Assembly (NCBI RefSeq): GCF_902686445.1
Contig: NC_062217.1
Location: forward strand, 174,719,598-174,783,597
DNA from: Sciurus carolinensis
Lineage: Eukaryota > Chordata > Mammalia > Rodentia > Sciuridae
Length of the DNA: 64,000 nucleotides
Direction: 5' to 3'
In this document: in pieces, positions 46,426-60,269 of the stretch
Numbering within the stretch: the first letter of the stretch is position 1
Layout: every line of letters starts with the position of its first letter
The notes under the pieces: model-generated
Databases searched by the model: none
Told to the model about the DNA's origin: nothing
Seen by the model: only the letters and a program-made list of their open reading frames with translations
Program-made: the position numbers and the translations under genes

Positions 46426-49400
46426 CAGAGATGGAGAGAGTGTGGCATGTCCCCCTCCCACCCCAGGCCCGGCCACATGATTCACAGGAAGCGATGGTGC
46501 CCCAGCCTCTCAGGAGCTTGTCAACGCCCATGCATTTACGGACGGTGCATTTCTACCCTTTGCCCTGTACACAAACACACAGTGACACACAGGCTGCTTT
46601 TGCACCCTTCAAAGAGTGTGACCTTCCGTCTTTGGGATCCGGATGAACACAGTGACCGTACCCTTTCCAGAGGCTCGCAATGCCGCGGTGGGAGGGGCCC
46701 ACACCTGTCTAACCCTCTGCAGGGACGGATGTGCAGCTGTCCCCGGTGCTGCAGACTTCCCTGCCAAGAGCAGCCCTGGGCACGCCTCGCCCAGCTCCCC
46801 AGGGCATTCTGTGGCAGTAGCCCTGGAGGAGGGGTGGCTGGGTGGACTACACGCCTGGCGATTCTCAGGACGTTGCCAAGCAGACCTTCCCACAGAGGGA
46901 GCAGCCCCCGCCCCAGGGGCACGCCTGGCTCTGCTCCCAGGCCACACCAGGCAGCACTCGGCTTCCCGGGCCAGGCTGCGGGCCAGGTTGCAGGGCCAGG
47001 GTGCTGGACTTGATGGAGACTCCCTTGGCCCTCCTCTCTGCCCTCCGACAATCGTCTACTGAGAACTGACTGTGTCCAGGTGCCGTCCGTGGCTGTGGCA
47101 TGCAGGAAGCACGAGCAGAAGCATGCCCTGTCCCTGCGACACTACCGACAAGAGCGGCAGCAGCCTTCGAGCGTGCTTCCTGGAGTAGGACCCTGCTCTG
47201 CGCGCTGGCCCTGCCCACTCTTCCTTTTAGACCCTGGACTTGCTCACCTGCAGGACGATGGCCCTTGTGTCTCAGTCGGGACCTGTGACCACCCGCTCCC
47301 CTTGGTTTTGCTCCTGACGCCCACTCTTTCCTTTCAGGGGGCGGATGTTCACTCCCTGCTTCTGCAGCGCTGGGCTGTGGCTGTCGTGAGGAGGGCTTCC
47401 CTGGCTCTGACGTCACCCAGTGCCTGTCCCTTGCTTTCCTCCACCAGGTGCATGCTCCTGTTTTCTGCACAACATTCTCACCTCCATCTGAATTTCATCC
47501 AGGGAGGGTGTCAGGTGGGGACACACCTTCCGTTTCACCAGGGCTGCTGTCGGCTGAGTAACAAGCGGGGACGGTCCGTCTCCCCCTTGATCTAAAAAGC
47601 CTTCCTTTCTGTGTCCTAAGGACCTGGGGTGTCTGAGTGGCTCCTGGACACACATGCTCACATTCATAATGGCCACACATCTGTGTGCATGTGGGCACAC
47701 ACGCTATTTTAAGATCAAAGCAAGGGAAGTTTGGCTGGCTGGTGATACACACGTGCCTCAATCCAGCCAAGTTTTCATTGTGCCATTTACTGAGGCTCTG
47801 ACGGGGGCGAGACCCTGTGGTCCCAGGATGTGGCCATGGCAGTGGGAGGTGGGCTGAGGTCTGGAGAAGGGTTTCCTGACTGGCTTCTGGAGTCCCTCCC
47901 AGAATAGCCCAGGTGATCACAGGTGGCCACTGCCCCGGTATATTCTGGAAGCTCCTGCATCCTGGGCTGTGCACCCCTGCCTCACGGGTTCTTCATCTTC
48001 TGGGGGCACCAACCTCACAGCCCGGCCAGGCATCGTGCCCTCTGCCAAGCCTCCTGCACTGGGGCAGAGTCCCTGCTTTTGCAGGCAGACCTGCCATCCT
48101 TGCTCAGTGCGATGGAGGCTGTGGCTCCATGGCCTCCCCTGGTCGTGGTCTCCCAGAAGAACCCTGTCCCTGGATGCAGCAGGCTCCCTCAGAGCAGTGC
48201 TGAACCCGGAGAGAGAAGGAAAGCCATCGGGCAGTGACCCTGACCTCCACTCGCCAGGGCCCCGTGCTCCTCAGCCCCCTGGGTGCCGGTCCCCTAGGGC
48301 TCAATCTGCAGCACAGAGGACCAAAGAAAGAAGACGAAGGGACCTCGGCCTTGATAGAGTATCCAGCTCCCGTCAAATCCCGATGGGGACCTGACCTCTG
48401 CCCTGGAGGGGGCGTTTCTCGGTAGGTTTGGCACCTCTGAACCAGCCCCAGCCACCAGGTCCCAGGGTGTGGTCATCATCCCTCCTTGAAACAGCCATGA
48501 CTGTGCTGGCGCAAAGATGGCAGGAGGAGGACAGGTTGGCACCTCCCCAGAGAAAGACACGGCACCAGGGCTGGGCACACGGGGTTCAGGGCACTGGCTG
48601 GGGTTGCCAAGGCCGTGGCTGAGCTTCACACCCAAATCAAGCTCCCGTCCTCATCCGAGGCCAAACCTTCCGCAGAGACAGCCTCCGTGCACAGGCAACC
48701 CTCCTCTCCCAACTCTGAGCACTGTGTGTCCAGTCTCCATGTCCTGAGCCCTGCTCCGAATGTGACCTGGGCTTTCACCCAGCGGGCCTAGAGGGAGGGT
48801 GGGGAGTCAATCTTCCAGGACCTGGAACCACTGCCCAGTCTCCGCTTTGCTGCCTGAATGGACTGGCTGGGGTGCCACTAAGGAGCAATTTGTTACAATT
48901 AACAAGCAATCCAGGAATGAAAGTCTACACCTCCACTCTTATGACAGGCTAGTAGCCGTCCCCCGCTCAGAGGAAGATTGCTTTTTTTGTTAATCCCAGC
49001 TGTACTTAGAGAAGAGGGAGAACCTTCTAGAGAACAGGGCATTTAGGGAGGGCAACTGACCTGCTCTAAAATGAGAGGTAAACTGAGTGTCCTGGGGATA
49101 AGGACATCGGAGGAGGAGAGGGCACTCCAGGGAAGTGGAAGACAGGCTCCCACGAGAGCCTCCGCCAGGCCCAAGACCCTGTCCCCGCCTCTTTTGCCCT
49201 CTGGGCACAGTCCTTCCCCAGCTGTCCATCAGCATCAGGGACCAGAAGTTCCATCTCAGCTCTCAGTGGGAGGCCCAGCTTGTGTTCTGCTCCTGAATAT
49301 GGCCAAAGGGTTTCCTTCCCCTGTTTTTCCCTGACGCAAGCTACAGGAATTTATAAAGGAACAAATTGCAAAATGAGGCAAAAAATAAATTAGTCGCCAG

Positions 49401-52400
49401 TTAGTATCAGGAGACAGCGACTATAAACCCTGGGGATATTTCATTAGATTCTGATCTTTACCAATGCACAGGGCTGCCAGGTGAGATGACCCAGAATAGA
49501 AGACACCATGCAGATGGCCAGGCAAGCTGCCCAGAGCTCACCCAGCCAAGGAGCCTTTTCCAGAAAAACACTCAAATTACAAAAACAAAATTAGATACAA
49601 ATGGGAAACTTCACCTAGACTGGGGAAAGAAATCATAACGCATCCCAAACTCTTAAAAACATTAAATATCACAAACATCACAGAAGCCAGAAAAACATCC
49701 TCGGAATTATTATCAACTGCCCACCGTATTTCCAAGTTGCTTTTAGCTCCTACATCTTTGGGCTGAATTCTTGCCAATCACCTCTTCACATGAAACAAAT
49801 TTTATAGCATTACTTTCTATAAAAGAATAGACACATGATTTAGTCCCTACTGCACCATTGTGGATCATTCTTAATGGTGCGAGGTCTAAGGGCGCCCTTA
49901 CACAAGTGTGTCTGGACAGGAGAGAACTCAAATGTGAGCAGTTGGTGCTGTCAACCTGAAAGGAGAGCTGAGGCACACCTGCTGAGTAGGAGAACAGAGT
50001 ATTTTAGGGCCTAAATGAGGGTGGCCACCCAGGGAGAAGCATGAGATCCAGTTGCCCAGAGTAAATGCTCCCAAGATGGCGCCCGCAGGGCCTGTGTTCA
50101 CAGGTTGAACAAGAGGAGTGAGAGGGAAGTTGAGAACACTGGTGAACAAGAGCAGCACAGGACCCCTGCTGGCCACTGGTGACTTATGTTACGTGTTCCA
50201 GGTAAGAGAAGCCAGAAAGAGGCCTTCTCGAAGTTGGGCACCACTCTCGAGACCTGGTGTCAGCACATCTATAAGGAACTAAGGTGAAGTGGCTAAATTC
50301 AAAATCAAACATCTCACGATGCTACAGAAGCTGGAAGGGCGTGACTACTGTCCCACCCCCCGTACCCAACAGGCCTGAGAGGAGTCTGCGGACACCTTTC
50401 TGGAGCTCACAGCTCTGATGTTGAGAAGTGAACTCTCATCTCACAGGTGGACGTGTCCAACAGCAGGAAGAGATCCCCATGGGTCAGCTTCCGGAGCCAC
50501 ACACTTCACTCCTGGTCGCCAGTGTCTCCTGGAACCCACCTTCTCCCCAGGACCGTAGGGTGTGTTCATATCAGACAGAACCTCTGGCCCTGCACCATCA
50601 GATCAGGACGCAGGGTGAGGATCCCTGTGAGTCACGCCCAACGCAGCACAGCTGACTCACTTCACCGGAAAGTGACAGTGAGCCTGTAACACCTCCACCG
50701 CAGCCAAACACACGACCTCAACTCACCCCCGGCCGGACCTGCCATGCACGAACACCACAGCCCTGGCAGGATGGGAGCACCCGATGCTGAGACACGCTGC
50801 TGGAACAGCCCAGGGCCTGGGAAGAGTCGGGGGTGGCCAGGGCTTGGGCCGCACTGATATCACTCTGAACCCACACTGAAAATGTAGGATTCTTGCTCTA
50901 CTTGATATTTTAGCATAGCCAGTCTCCCTGTCATGCCGAGCTCCCTTATAACTACGACATCAGCGGCCGCTTCAAGCTGCTGCAGAGCACAGGCTCCGTC
51001 CGCCCAGTCCCCTGCAGTGGGCACCAGGCATTGTTCGTTCTTAGCGCCCTGTTTTAAGCTGTGTTCTGTGGGTCTCACACATCTCTCTCTGTGGGCCTGC
51101 AATGGTCCACGTGGTCAGTGCCACTGAGGGCCAAGACCCACTGGCCACTTAGTTACATCTTGCCACCCCTCCTTCTCATTCCAAGTCCACAATGCCCTGT
51201 GCTGACTGCCTCACCTCCCCGAGCCATAAGGAAGGAGCAGCTCAAAGGCGCTAGAGAGATACCCAAGTTCCAGGGCCGTGTGGGGCAGGGGACAGGACAC
51301 AGCTGTCCACCCAGATCTACAGGGTCCTGGCCCAGCGATGGACCTGATGGCAGTGCTTCTAGGACAGAGCCCAGGAGCTGCTGGGTCCAGTGACACAGAA
51401 GCACCTCTCGAGTCGCTGCTTGCCCACTGCTTTCTGGAGACAGCTAGACCACATGAGCACCAGCTGCACAGGAGGCTCCCGGCTGCATGTGGAAGCGGGA
51501 GGATGAACCCACAGGAGCTGCCCATGACACCCACGTCCAGCCACAATGGCAGCAGGTGGGCCCACCCAGGAAGCAGCAGGTGGGCCCACCACACAGGAGC
51601 CGAGCGAGCAACGAAGACTGGGAACTCTGTGTTCATTGCATCTGTCCTTGGTTACACCGTGGGGGACACGTGACTGAGCGGAATTGCACCATCTCAGGTT
51701 GAACTCTCCACACTCTGCAGGCATGTGTGCGCGGATGCAGTGATGACAGGGACTGTTACTAGGCGCCTGCTCTGCGGAAGATGGGGAGGGAGGAGGTGGA
51801 GTCGACGCGCTTCTCCATTGTTCCCACTTTTTAAAAGAGAATATTTCCCATTTCATAACTTAATTAGAAAAGTAAGCATCTAGATGATTCCATCTCTACA
51901 GAAACACGTAGCACCGGCTTTGACGGCCTGGTGATCATGTGCATCAAATGCTCCCACGTGCCAGTTTGGGGTGGACAGGCCTACACTGGCTCACAGACTA
52001 AGGGCAGGGAGTTAAAGCTGTGCTGAGCCCGGCGTGCTCGATTTGCCACGCAGCTGCCAGGAACTCCGCTGGTCAGCTCCAGCCACAGTCCGGGCAGCCC
52101 AGTCCCTGAGGAGCAGCTGCACTCCTGAGCAGAGCTCAGGCCCCTTCAGAGCTCCAGGTGCCCCCACCAGCTGGTCCCAGGGAAGGACCATGCTAATGAG
52201 GTTGTGGGGAGAAGTACCCCGAGACTGTGCCTTTCTCTTAAGACAAACTGCTCCTGGGAGAACCTGAGTTGGCCCCAAGCAGACCCAGTGCTTTTATCCT
52301 AAGGAAGTGCACGCGGGTTCTGACGGGAAAGCATTCCAAGCGGTTAAATCGCTTGAGTTTGGAGACCTTGCCTCACTTGCATGAGGACCAAGAGTGCCAG

Positions 52401-52880
52401 CAACAGCAACCCCAGGAGGAGATTACGCCCTTCTTGGGCCTCTGCCACCCCACAGTCCTGGAGTGGTCAGAATGCAGAGGCCACAGGGCACTCCCTTTGC
52501 TTGCCCGCTAGCCAGCATGCCCTGTGCCCCGAGGCAGGTGGAACTGGCTGGGGCTCTCCTCATTCTTGGGAGATGGGCAACACGGTTGCTGTCCCCACAC
52601 TCACCTTCCAGTTGTGACCTTGCACTTTGGGGGCAGCACATCTCAAGAGGACAGCTGGCCATCTCCAGCACAGCTCAGCTGGGACTGGGATGTGGGAAGG
52701 GACTTGGGAAATGATGGCCAGGGGGTTGCAAGGGGAAGGGGCTGCTGTGACCTGCTGCACCTGCTGGTGGTCCACAGCTCCTGGAGTGCCTGAGCACCAC
52801 ACCTCTACACCCTGGGCACTTTTGCCAGATGCCCCTAGGAGTCCAGCAGCCCCTGGGGTATCCAGGAGGAGGGTTGGGAA
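46426..52880. other. Unique intronic DNA
   Basis: GC-rich with an AT-rich stretch at 49350-49830. Short direct repeats occur at about 51549-51598 (AGCAGGTGGGCCCACC). No exon or repeat family recognised. Confidence 0.4.
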
Positions 52881-52889
52881 TCAGCTAAT

Positions 52890-53045
52890 ATTCTCTCAAA
52901 ATACATCTTTGCTTTAAGAGGACAGGGTTTATCTGTTGTGAAACATGATTCCACACGAAGCTGATGTTTTCGTAGAAGAGAGTTAATTACAAATTTTGTT
53001 CCTAATTATAGTCACATTAATTGGGTCACTTGGCCCCTGGGTGTG
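52890..53045. other. AT-rich island, candidate conserved non-coding element
   Basis: Complex sequence with three closely spaced TAAT/ATTA cores (GAGTTAATTACAAATTTTG, TTCCTAATTATAG, ACATTAATTGGG) and no repeat signature. Confidence 0.35.
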
Positions 53046-53706
53046 CCCGCCGAGTGGATTCTAGTCAGTCACAGAGCTAAGTGGAGTGTCTGGTGTAGCT
53101 GAGGCTGTCTCGCTGCCTGCTTTTCTCTATTAAATTTCGTCTCTTTTGATGCGATTTCCCACACACAGCTGCCACTGCCTTTGCAGCCCAGGCCCAAACA
53201 GAACGAGGAGCTTCCTATGGGAGCGCCGGGGGGGCTCCAGGCTGGGGGGCGGTCAGCACAGCCTCGGGTCAGCTCTTCCCACCGGGGAAAAGCCCCCTCC
53301 ATCGGAACCTGTGTGCTCTGGATCCAGGAAGGGAAGGCGGTGGCTGGGTCCAGACCCCACCCTGGCAGCGCCGAGGAGCCTGCAAGGCATTTGCAGCTCA
53401 GCCTGCATCCGCACAGTGGAAATCGGAGGGGAAGATGGTCAGTCACTGGTCAAGCCTCCTCCAGTGGAAGGGTGGGGCACGGGGCAGCTCAGATCCCAGG
53501 GTTGGAGCTGTACAATGAAGCAATGAGCTTGTGGGGAATTCTGGGGGGAAACAGAAGAAAGGTCTCGTGGTAGGGGACTCTGCCCATCAGCCCCTTCCCA
53601 GCCTGAGCCTGGGTGTCAGGGCTGCAGACCTGCCCTGGGGCTCTGCAGGGAGGGCTGAGAGACAGCAGTGGGTGGTCGCACGAGGCTCTGTGCTGTGCCC
53701 TGAGGT
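53046..53706. other. GC-rich unique DNA
   Basis: No gene or repeat recognised. Confidence 0.4.
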
Positions 53707-54105
53707 TGAGTAGCTTCCTGGGCTCTCAGAACAAATCATCACAAACTTGACATCTTAAAACGTCAGAAACCTTGGCTGGCAGTTCTGGGGGACCGAAGCC
53801 TGACATCACGGTCTGGGCGGGGCCGCTGTCCCTGTGCAGGCTCCGGGGAGGAGCCTTCTGTCCTCTTCTCGCCCCCAGGGGGTCCTGGCCGCATCACTCC
53901 CGTCCCCATCATCCATGGCCGCGGCCCCGTCCTCTCCTTAAAAGACCGCAGACGATGGATTAAGGGCCTGCCCTATATCCAGGATAATTTCATCTCAAAA
54001 TCCCTAATTGTTACACCTGCAAGACCCTATTGCAAAACAAGGTGAGAATTGAGGTTTGGGGCAGACTGGGTCGACGGGATGGGGGCCTCTATTCAACCCA
54101 AGACA
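53707..54105 (-). mobile_element. MLT1-type (ERVL-MaLR) solo LTR, antisense
   Basis: Begins TGAGTAGCTTCCTGGGCTCT and ends ATTCAACCCAAGACA. Between them the antisense MLT1 landmarks appear in order: AACAAATCATCACAAACTTG, CTTAAAACGTCAGAAACC, CAGTTCTGGGGGACCGAAG, a CGTCCTCTCCTT block, then GATTAAGGGCCTGCCC and ACACCTGCAAGACCCTATTG. No internal retroviral sequence flanks it. Confidence 0.85.
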
Positions 54106-57100
54106 CTTGGGACTGGATTTGGTTTAGAAGCTGCCACACAGTACAGTTCCTGCTTCCAAGCTGGCACGAACCGAAACCATCAAGAAGTCTGCACAAGAGA
54201 ATGGTTGGAAGTGGCCACACTGAGACAGCTGACCGACGTACAACTGTGTGCCTGGCCCTTTACAGAAAGGTGAACCTGAGAAGTAATTTCCCCTCCTTAT
54301 CTACTGGTGGGTGGAGGAAGTAGCTGTCCATGGAAGTTCCTGTCCTTAGGCTACAGGTCAGGGCTCTTTCTGCTAAGGGTCAGGTCCTCTGCAGGGCAGA
54401 GGGCTCAGCCCTGACTATTGCCCAGGATCTGAGCTCAGGCCTGTGTGTGGGTCTGACACCCGCCTCTTTCTGGGCTGCTCTAAGAATCCAGTCAAGTCAG
54501 ACCAAGTGGCCCATCTCATAAAATCGAATCCACCATCTCTCTCAATCTAATTTCATCACACCTGGTTTTATTACCTTTTGTGACTGATAAGTGGCACCTT
54601 AAAATGGGAAAGAAAATGTTAATCTTAGCAATTTATCCCTCCTCCCAACACTTTTTCTTTGCGGAAGGCCACCTAATTAAAAAGCGAAGCAGAGCTCTCA
54701 CTGTGAAGAAGACAGTAGACACTTCTGGCCAATGGCCGTGTCCTTTCCTCTGAAATGTGAAGCTGTGAAATATAACCAGGTTTCCAATTTCTCCTAATGT
54801 CAAAAATGGCAATAAAACCAAAAAGAGAGAGAAAGCCAAGAGGAAGTGGGCTCTGGAAGCAGCATCTCTCCGGAAACCACATTAGATGTGAATTGTCCCC
54901 ATGCTGATTTCTCCCCGGAACGGCCTCATTCCAACCTCCATCTCAGGCCAAGAAACTCTTCAACAGCTGAACATTTATTATAAAAATGTCCCCCACTAAG
55001 CCCGGTCAGAACTGAGGCAAACACCACTTTCTGTGACCTTCTCCATGTCCCCAGCATGAGGACCACAGGGCACTCTGATCCTTAAGGGAAGACAGATGTG
55101 CCCCTCCAGCTGGACTGTGGGCATCTGCTGTGGCTTCCTCCTGCATCAGCCGCTATTGTTTTGCTATTCCCTGCTTCTCACTAGAAGGCAAGGAGCAGCC
55201 AAATCAGGTTTCAGAACATTTATGGAGCAAAACCTTAAAGTGAGACAGCTCTCCATTAGCATGAAGCATTATGCATCCTCACCCTGTATTGTCAGCCCCT
55301 GGCCATGCAGCCTGAGAGTGTCCACCTGGCCAACCAGAGCCCACACTTCAAACTGGTCAGGCCCAGGAGCTGGGTCCTGCCTGAGCACCTCCCACCTCTA
55401 GCCATCTTCGGAATGCCAGAGGGTCTAAGTTCTTCATCCATGGAAAGAAGAAAGGAGGTCCAACATCAGCAGGAGTCCTGAATGTGCAGCTCCAGGCAGA
55501 CAGAGCTCAGCAAGAGGTACTGCTGGGAGGGCTGACGGTGCCTCCACACCCTGCTACAGTCTGACCACTGAATAGCACAGCGAGGGACCCTAGGGACCAA
55601 CCCAACCAAAGATGGACCAGCCCCAGCAGGGACCGTAAGACCACCCTGACCAGGAGAGGGCAGGACTGGATGCAACTAGGATGAGCTTCCAAATCTGCTC
55701 TGACCTCTTTTGATGCCCAATCCCAGTCCTTTTCCTCCAGGACAAATCCCCCCAAATCTAAATGCTCCTCTGTAAGGGGTGTCCTGATTATGTCATCAGG
55801 GAAAAGCTCACTTTCCTCCCAGTCACCAAGGTGCCTTCCCTCTGTGCCTCCTGGCTACGTGACACAGTGCCTCACAGGGGCCCTGCAGCCTGTTCTCCCT
55901 CAGCTCCACCAGAGCACGTCCAGAGCTGGATGGAGCCCTGCCTATTGCACTCCCAGGGCAGTGTGATGCTGGGGATGGTCCTGGCAGCCGCCAGGCCTTC
56001 CCAGTCGCACGCAGCGCTCAGCATCCTGGGCCCCTACTCACTCTGATTTAGCAGAGTCTCATCAGGAGTCACAGGACAGGGCAGAGCTGATGTACTAATG
56101 CTTTGCAACCTGCCCCTGGCCCACCTTTTCCAGGGAGGAGAAAAGATCACTGTGTTCCTTTCAGTTCAGCTTTAACAAACCGCTGGAAATCTGAAAAGTC
56201 ATAAATAGACTTTAAATAGAAATGCACACTAAGTTTACTGAAAATTGTTAGTTAACACTGAGGAGAAAGAGGATACTTGCATACTCTAATAATGATTTTA
56301 AATAGTTCTGTTTTAAAAGCATTAGGGAATCACTCTTAGAACTTCAAAGAACAGACCTGTATGTCTGCACATGGCATGATTAGTAAAATCATTATTGCAA
56401 TATAAATGTTCATACGAGTATAATATATGCTGCCAAAGACATTACTGAGACCTGCCAACCTTCCCTAGTCATCATTCCCCAGGACTGCAGCTAAACGCCC
56501 TCACTGTCCTCCCACCACGGTGACATACACCGTATCGTATCGTAGCTGGGCAGTAATCGCATTATAATTATTTAAGTAGTCACTAAAATAAGTAATAAAA
56601 TAAACCATTTCATAATTATCTAAATACATATAATTATTTAAATAATTTTAGCTTATAGAAGCTTTTAATGTTTCCAGTATTAATTCCTAAATATAAATGC
56701 CTTCAAAATGCCATCATTAATATACCAGAATTTTAATGATACAACACCCAAAATAGCAAGATTACAAATATATATTACATTCTACTGCACCGTGATGCCA
56801 CTGTAATTTCACAGGGCTGGTCCTACCAAAGACGTGAGAATCAAAAACCTAGCGGATATTTTCTAGTTTACAAAAGTGCATTTTTAGTGCACAAGGAACG
56901 CAAGTGAGATAAAGTTCACCTGGAGGAAAATAATATACCTGGCTTAAAATCCATCGTGACACAGGGTTTTCGAGCATCCTGACCTCCTCCTTTCTCTTTA
57001 TTTATTACCACAACTTCTAGAAGAGCCAGGAGAGCTACTATTGTGTCCACCACACAGACAAGGAGACTGACGGGGCAGCTAGGTGGACAGTGCCAGCTCA

Positions 57101-58750
57101 CAGACCATGCCGGCCACCCCTGCCTCCTCCTCCCACACACCTCCCATGCCCCAGCCATCACATCACACTCCTCACTTTAGTTCCCACTGGAACTGGAGCT
57201 GGCTCTGGCTGTGCCCTCTCTTCAGACCAGATGTGCCCCAGCAAGGAGACTCTCCAAAGACCAAGCCAGCGTCAGGGGAAGAGGGCCAGAGTTGCCCGGG
57301 GAGCTCCCTGGGGGAGCACTTGGCCTCTCTGCGTCCAACACGCACCTTAGCTGGGTTGTTTAAGCCTCCAGACTGTACGGGATGGATGTGGAAGGGCGTG
57401 GCTGGTCAGGACCACAGGGTCCACCTGAAGCCCCCACAGGCCCCTGTGCAGTGCCCTCCCCAACTCTCCTTCCTTTTCCTGCTTTGCTGACTACTCCATC
57501 AGGCCCAGGTTACAAACATATTTTGCTCATTACTAATAAATTATATCTGTAGTCAATAACTCATTTTCCAAAAATTAATTTGGGAGTGACAGCACACGGC
57601 CTCCCATGTAAAACCTAGCAGGTCTCGCAATTCACCGAAACACCCAGGCATTATTTCACGTCCTCACTATTTTCTCATTTTCCTCCAGTAAAGATTTACA
57701 ATTTCCATGAGGTGCTGCCATGCACTTTAATGTTTTAATCAAAATAAAATGTCTAAAGACATTGATCAGTCTCCCCTCTGCCTCACCCCCTCAAAAACCC
57801 TCTGAACTGTGCAGGAGTGCGGCCTGTGGCCTGTGCATCCAGGGTCAGCAGGAAGGTGGGCGGGAGCCCTGCCTGGCAGTGGGGCAGGGGCAGGGCTGCA
57901 GGACCCTGCCTCCCTGCAGGAGGCGCCACAGCCTTCGCCCACAGTGGAAGAGAGAGACCATCTTGGAGGGGGCAGGGGCAAGCTGGGGGCTTCAGGTGGA
58001 CCAGCCGATGGAGCCAGAACTAGATTAAATGGCTCAGACGAGGATGGTGTGTGGTGAGCCTTGTCAACCGTGGCCAGCATGTGACCGGTCGCAGCTCTGC
58101 CCCAGGGGTGTGAGGACTTCCCACTAAACCTGTCCCAGTGTTCTGGGCCCAGACTGTGGCAGGAACTAGATTTTCTAGAACTCCTCTTTTATAAGTTACC
58201 ACTGAAAGCAGTGACCAGTGTGCAGTGACAGCTTTGCTCACACCCTACCAAGAGCTGACGGACAGCAGGTGCTCCAGCCAAGGGCAGGTGGGCTGTCCCA
58301 GTGCAGGAGGCTTTGCTGGGGCAAAGGCTGGCAGGTTGGCACCCCGAGGGAGAGGGCTGGGTGCACAGAGGCCTGGAGGGCCCCACCCCAGGAGTGTCGG
58401 AGAACAGTGGCCACCTGCCAGCAGACCCTCACCCCAAATCCTGCAGCCAGCAGCATCCACTGCTCCAGTAAAAACAGAGTGTGAAAGATGAAAAAGACCT
58501 GAAAGACAATCCAAGAAATCAACAGAAATCTCCACGGCACAAGTCCCTACGTAAAATCCTCTTTCCTGTTGCTGAGGATAAAATTGACCATCTTTAGTTT
58601 CTTTCTTTCTTTCTCGGGTTATGAAGCAACAAAAAAATAATAAAACACAGCAAGCTAAGGTCTCTCTCAGACACTTTGACTAATACATCCGTAGACACGC
58701 TTTCCCTCCATGGGAGCCAAGCAGAGGACTCTGAGAAAACTCCCTGCCCT
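54106..58750. other. Unique intronic DNA with AT-rich islands
   Basis: AT-rich complex stretches at about 54520-54800, 56150-56930 and 57490-57760. 56540-56760 is the AT-richest part of the window, with many ATAATTATTTA-like runs. A short (TTTC)n run lies at 58597-58614. No exon recognised. Confidence 0.4.
56985..57110 (+). mobile_element. Probable MIR SINE fragment
   Basis: CTACTATTGTGTCCACCACA followed by CAGACAAGGAGACTGACGGG parallels the MIR 'ATTATCCCCATTTTACAGATGAGGAAACTGAGG' region. It is diverged; the ends are uncertain. Confidence 0.5.
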
Positions 58751-58754
58751 TCCG

Positions 58755-58860
58755 GCTGTGTGGCCTCAGCTTCTCCATCTAAAGAGGGAATAGCCATTAC
58801 ACCTCACAGTCCCCCACAGCAGGCCTCCGAGGAGACCAGATGAGTCCACATCCATCGTGT
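58755..58860 (-). mobile_element. MIR SINE fragment, antisense
   Basis: GTGTGGCCTCAGCTTCTCCA followed by TCTAAAGAGGGAATAGCCAT and TTACACCTCACAG matches the antisense MIR core (CCTCAGTTTCCTCATCTGTAAAATGGG and onward). Confidence 0.7.
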
Positions 58861-59782
58861 AGCTTTCCCTGGTTTCATGGCCAGAGTCAAACTTGGTCTG
58901 AAAATACTACATGGAAAATTCCAGAAGTAAGCAATTCAAGTTTTCAAGTGCATGCCATTCTGCGTGGTGTGACGAGATCTTGAGCTGCCCTACCTGGGAC
59001 AAGCATCTTTCCTTCATCCAGAACACACAGCTCCCTGCCCACTGGCCACTCAGCAGCATCTCGGGTATCAGATCCACCGTGGGGGTGCCCCAGGGCTGGT
59101 GTTCAAGTGGACCTTACTTTACTTAATAGTGACCCCAAAGTGCAAGAGCAGTTACGCTGGTCATTCAAAGATACCAAAGAGAAGCTGCAATGTGCTTCCT
59201 GAGGGAAAAGGGGAAAGTTCTCAACTCGAAAAAAGGTCGTCAGCTGAGGTTACTGAGGTTGATAGCAAGGACGAATCTTCTATCCATAAAAGTCTGAAGA
59301 AGGAAAAGGACGTTTGAGCTAGTTTTACTGTTGCACCTTGAACTGCAGAAGTCACAGCCACGGTGCGAAAGTGCTTAGAGAGGGCGGGAAGGCGGGAAAT
59401 GGCAGGTAGAGACAGAAGCAGGAGATGTGTTCCGACTGAGGAAACGGGCTGCACCAGAGGCACTGAGGCTGGCGGGACTTCAGAAAGCCCTCGCTGTCAC
59501 CACGTCCATCGCGTCCGCAGGCCCTGGGTCCCCCAGGCCGTCACAGGAAGGGCGAGCACAGGGCAGGCGGGTACTGGGCAGGGCGTGTGCACACAGCTTT
59601 CACTGCAGAGCACTGTCAGTATTGCTCTGTTTATTACTGGTTCCTGTTGTCCACCTCTTCCTAGCTCTAATTATAAATTAAGCATTACCAGAGACGCGAG
59701 TGTAGGAAGAAAGCGGTCGGTACGGAGCCTGGGACTCACTCGGTTTCAGGTGATCTTGAAATACATTCTGTGGATGAGATGC
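58861..59782. other. Unique DNA
   Basis: No gene or repeat recognised. 59360-59560 is purine- and CpG-richer. Confidence 0.35.
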
Positions 59783-60154
59783 TGTAGTCCTTTTTGTGTT
59801 GCTATGACAAAGTTAATGAGGTTGGGGACTTTGCTCTTTGAGGTTTATTAGCACACAGTCCTGGAGGCTGTAGCGCGTGGTGCCAGCGCCTGCCCGGCTC
59901 TGGTGTGGCACCTCGGAGGGCGTAGTGGGAGCACCCGAAAGATGGCGAGAGGCACGAGGGGAGGACTCAGTGCAGGTGCCAGGGTCCTTGGTAACAGCCG
60001 GCCTGGTCCTTCAAGAAGGACATTGATCTGATGTCCCCATGACCCACTGCTTCCCACGAGGCCCTGCCTCATAAAGGTCCCGCCACGCCACACTGCTACA
60101 CCGGGGACCGAGCTTCCGGCATATCGACCCTTGTGGGATGTTCAGACCATAACA
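59783..60154 (-). mobile_element. MaLR-type solo LTR, antisense (older copy)
   Basis: Antisense landmarks: TTTTTGTGTTGCTATGACAA, GAGGTTTATTAGCACACAGT, CCTGGAGGCTG, a GCCACACTGCT region and the end GATGTTCAGACCATAACA. These match the general MST/MLT layout of ERVL-MaLR LTRs. Bounded by TG and CA. It is more diverged than its neighbour at 60270. Confidence 0.7.
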
Positions 60155-60269
60155 AGGGGAAACACAGCGTTCAGAGCCCTGCCTGGCCCAAGCCATGAGT
60201 TAGGGGCTGCTCCTACTGCTGTGACTGCTCTCCCACGGTATTATTCAAAAGTAACCTACATTTTTGGGG
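60155..60269. other. Spacer between two LTRs
   Basis: 115 bp of non-repetitive sequence without internal retroviral homology, so the two LTRs are independent insertions and not the ends of one provirus. Confidence 0.5.
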
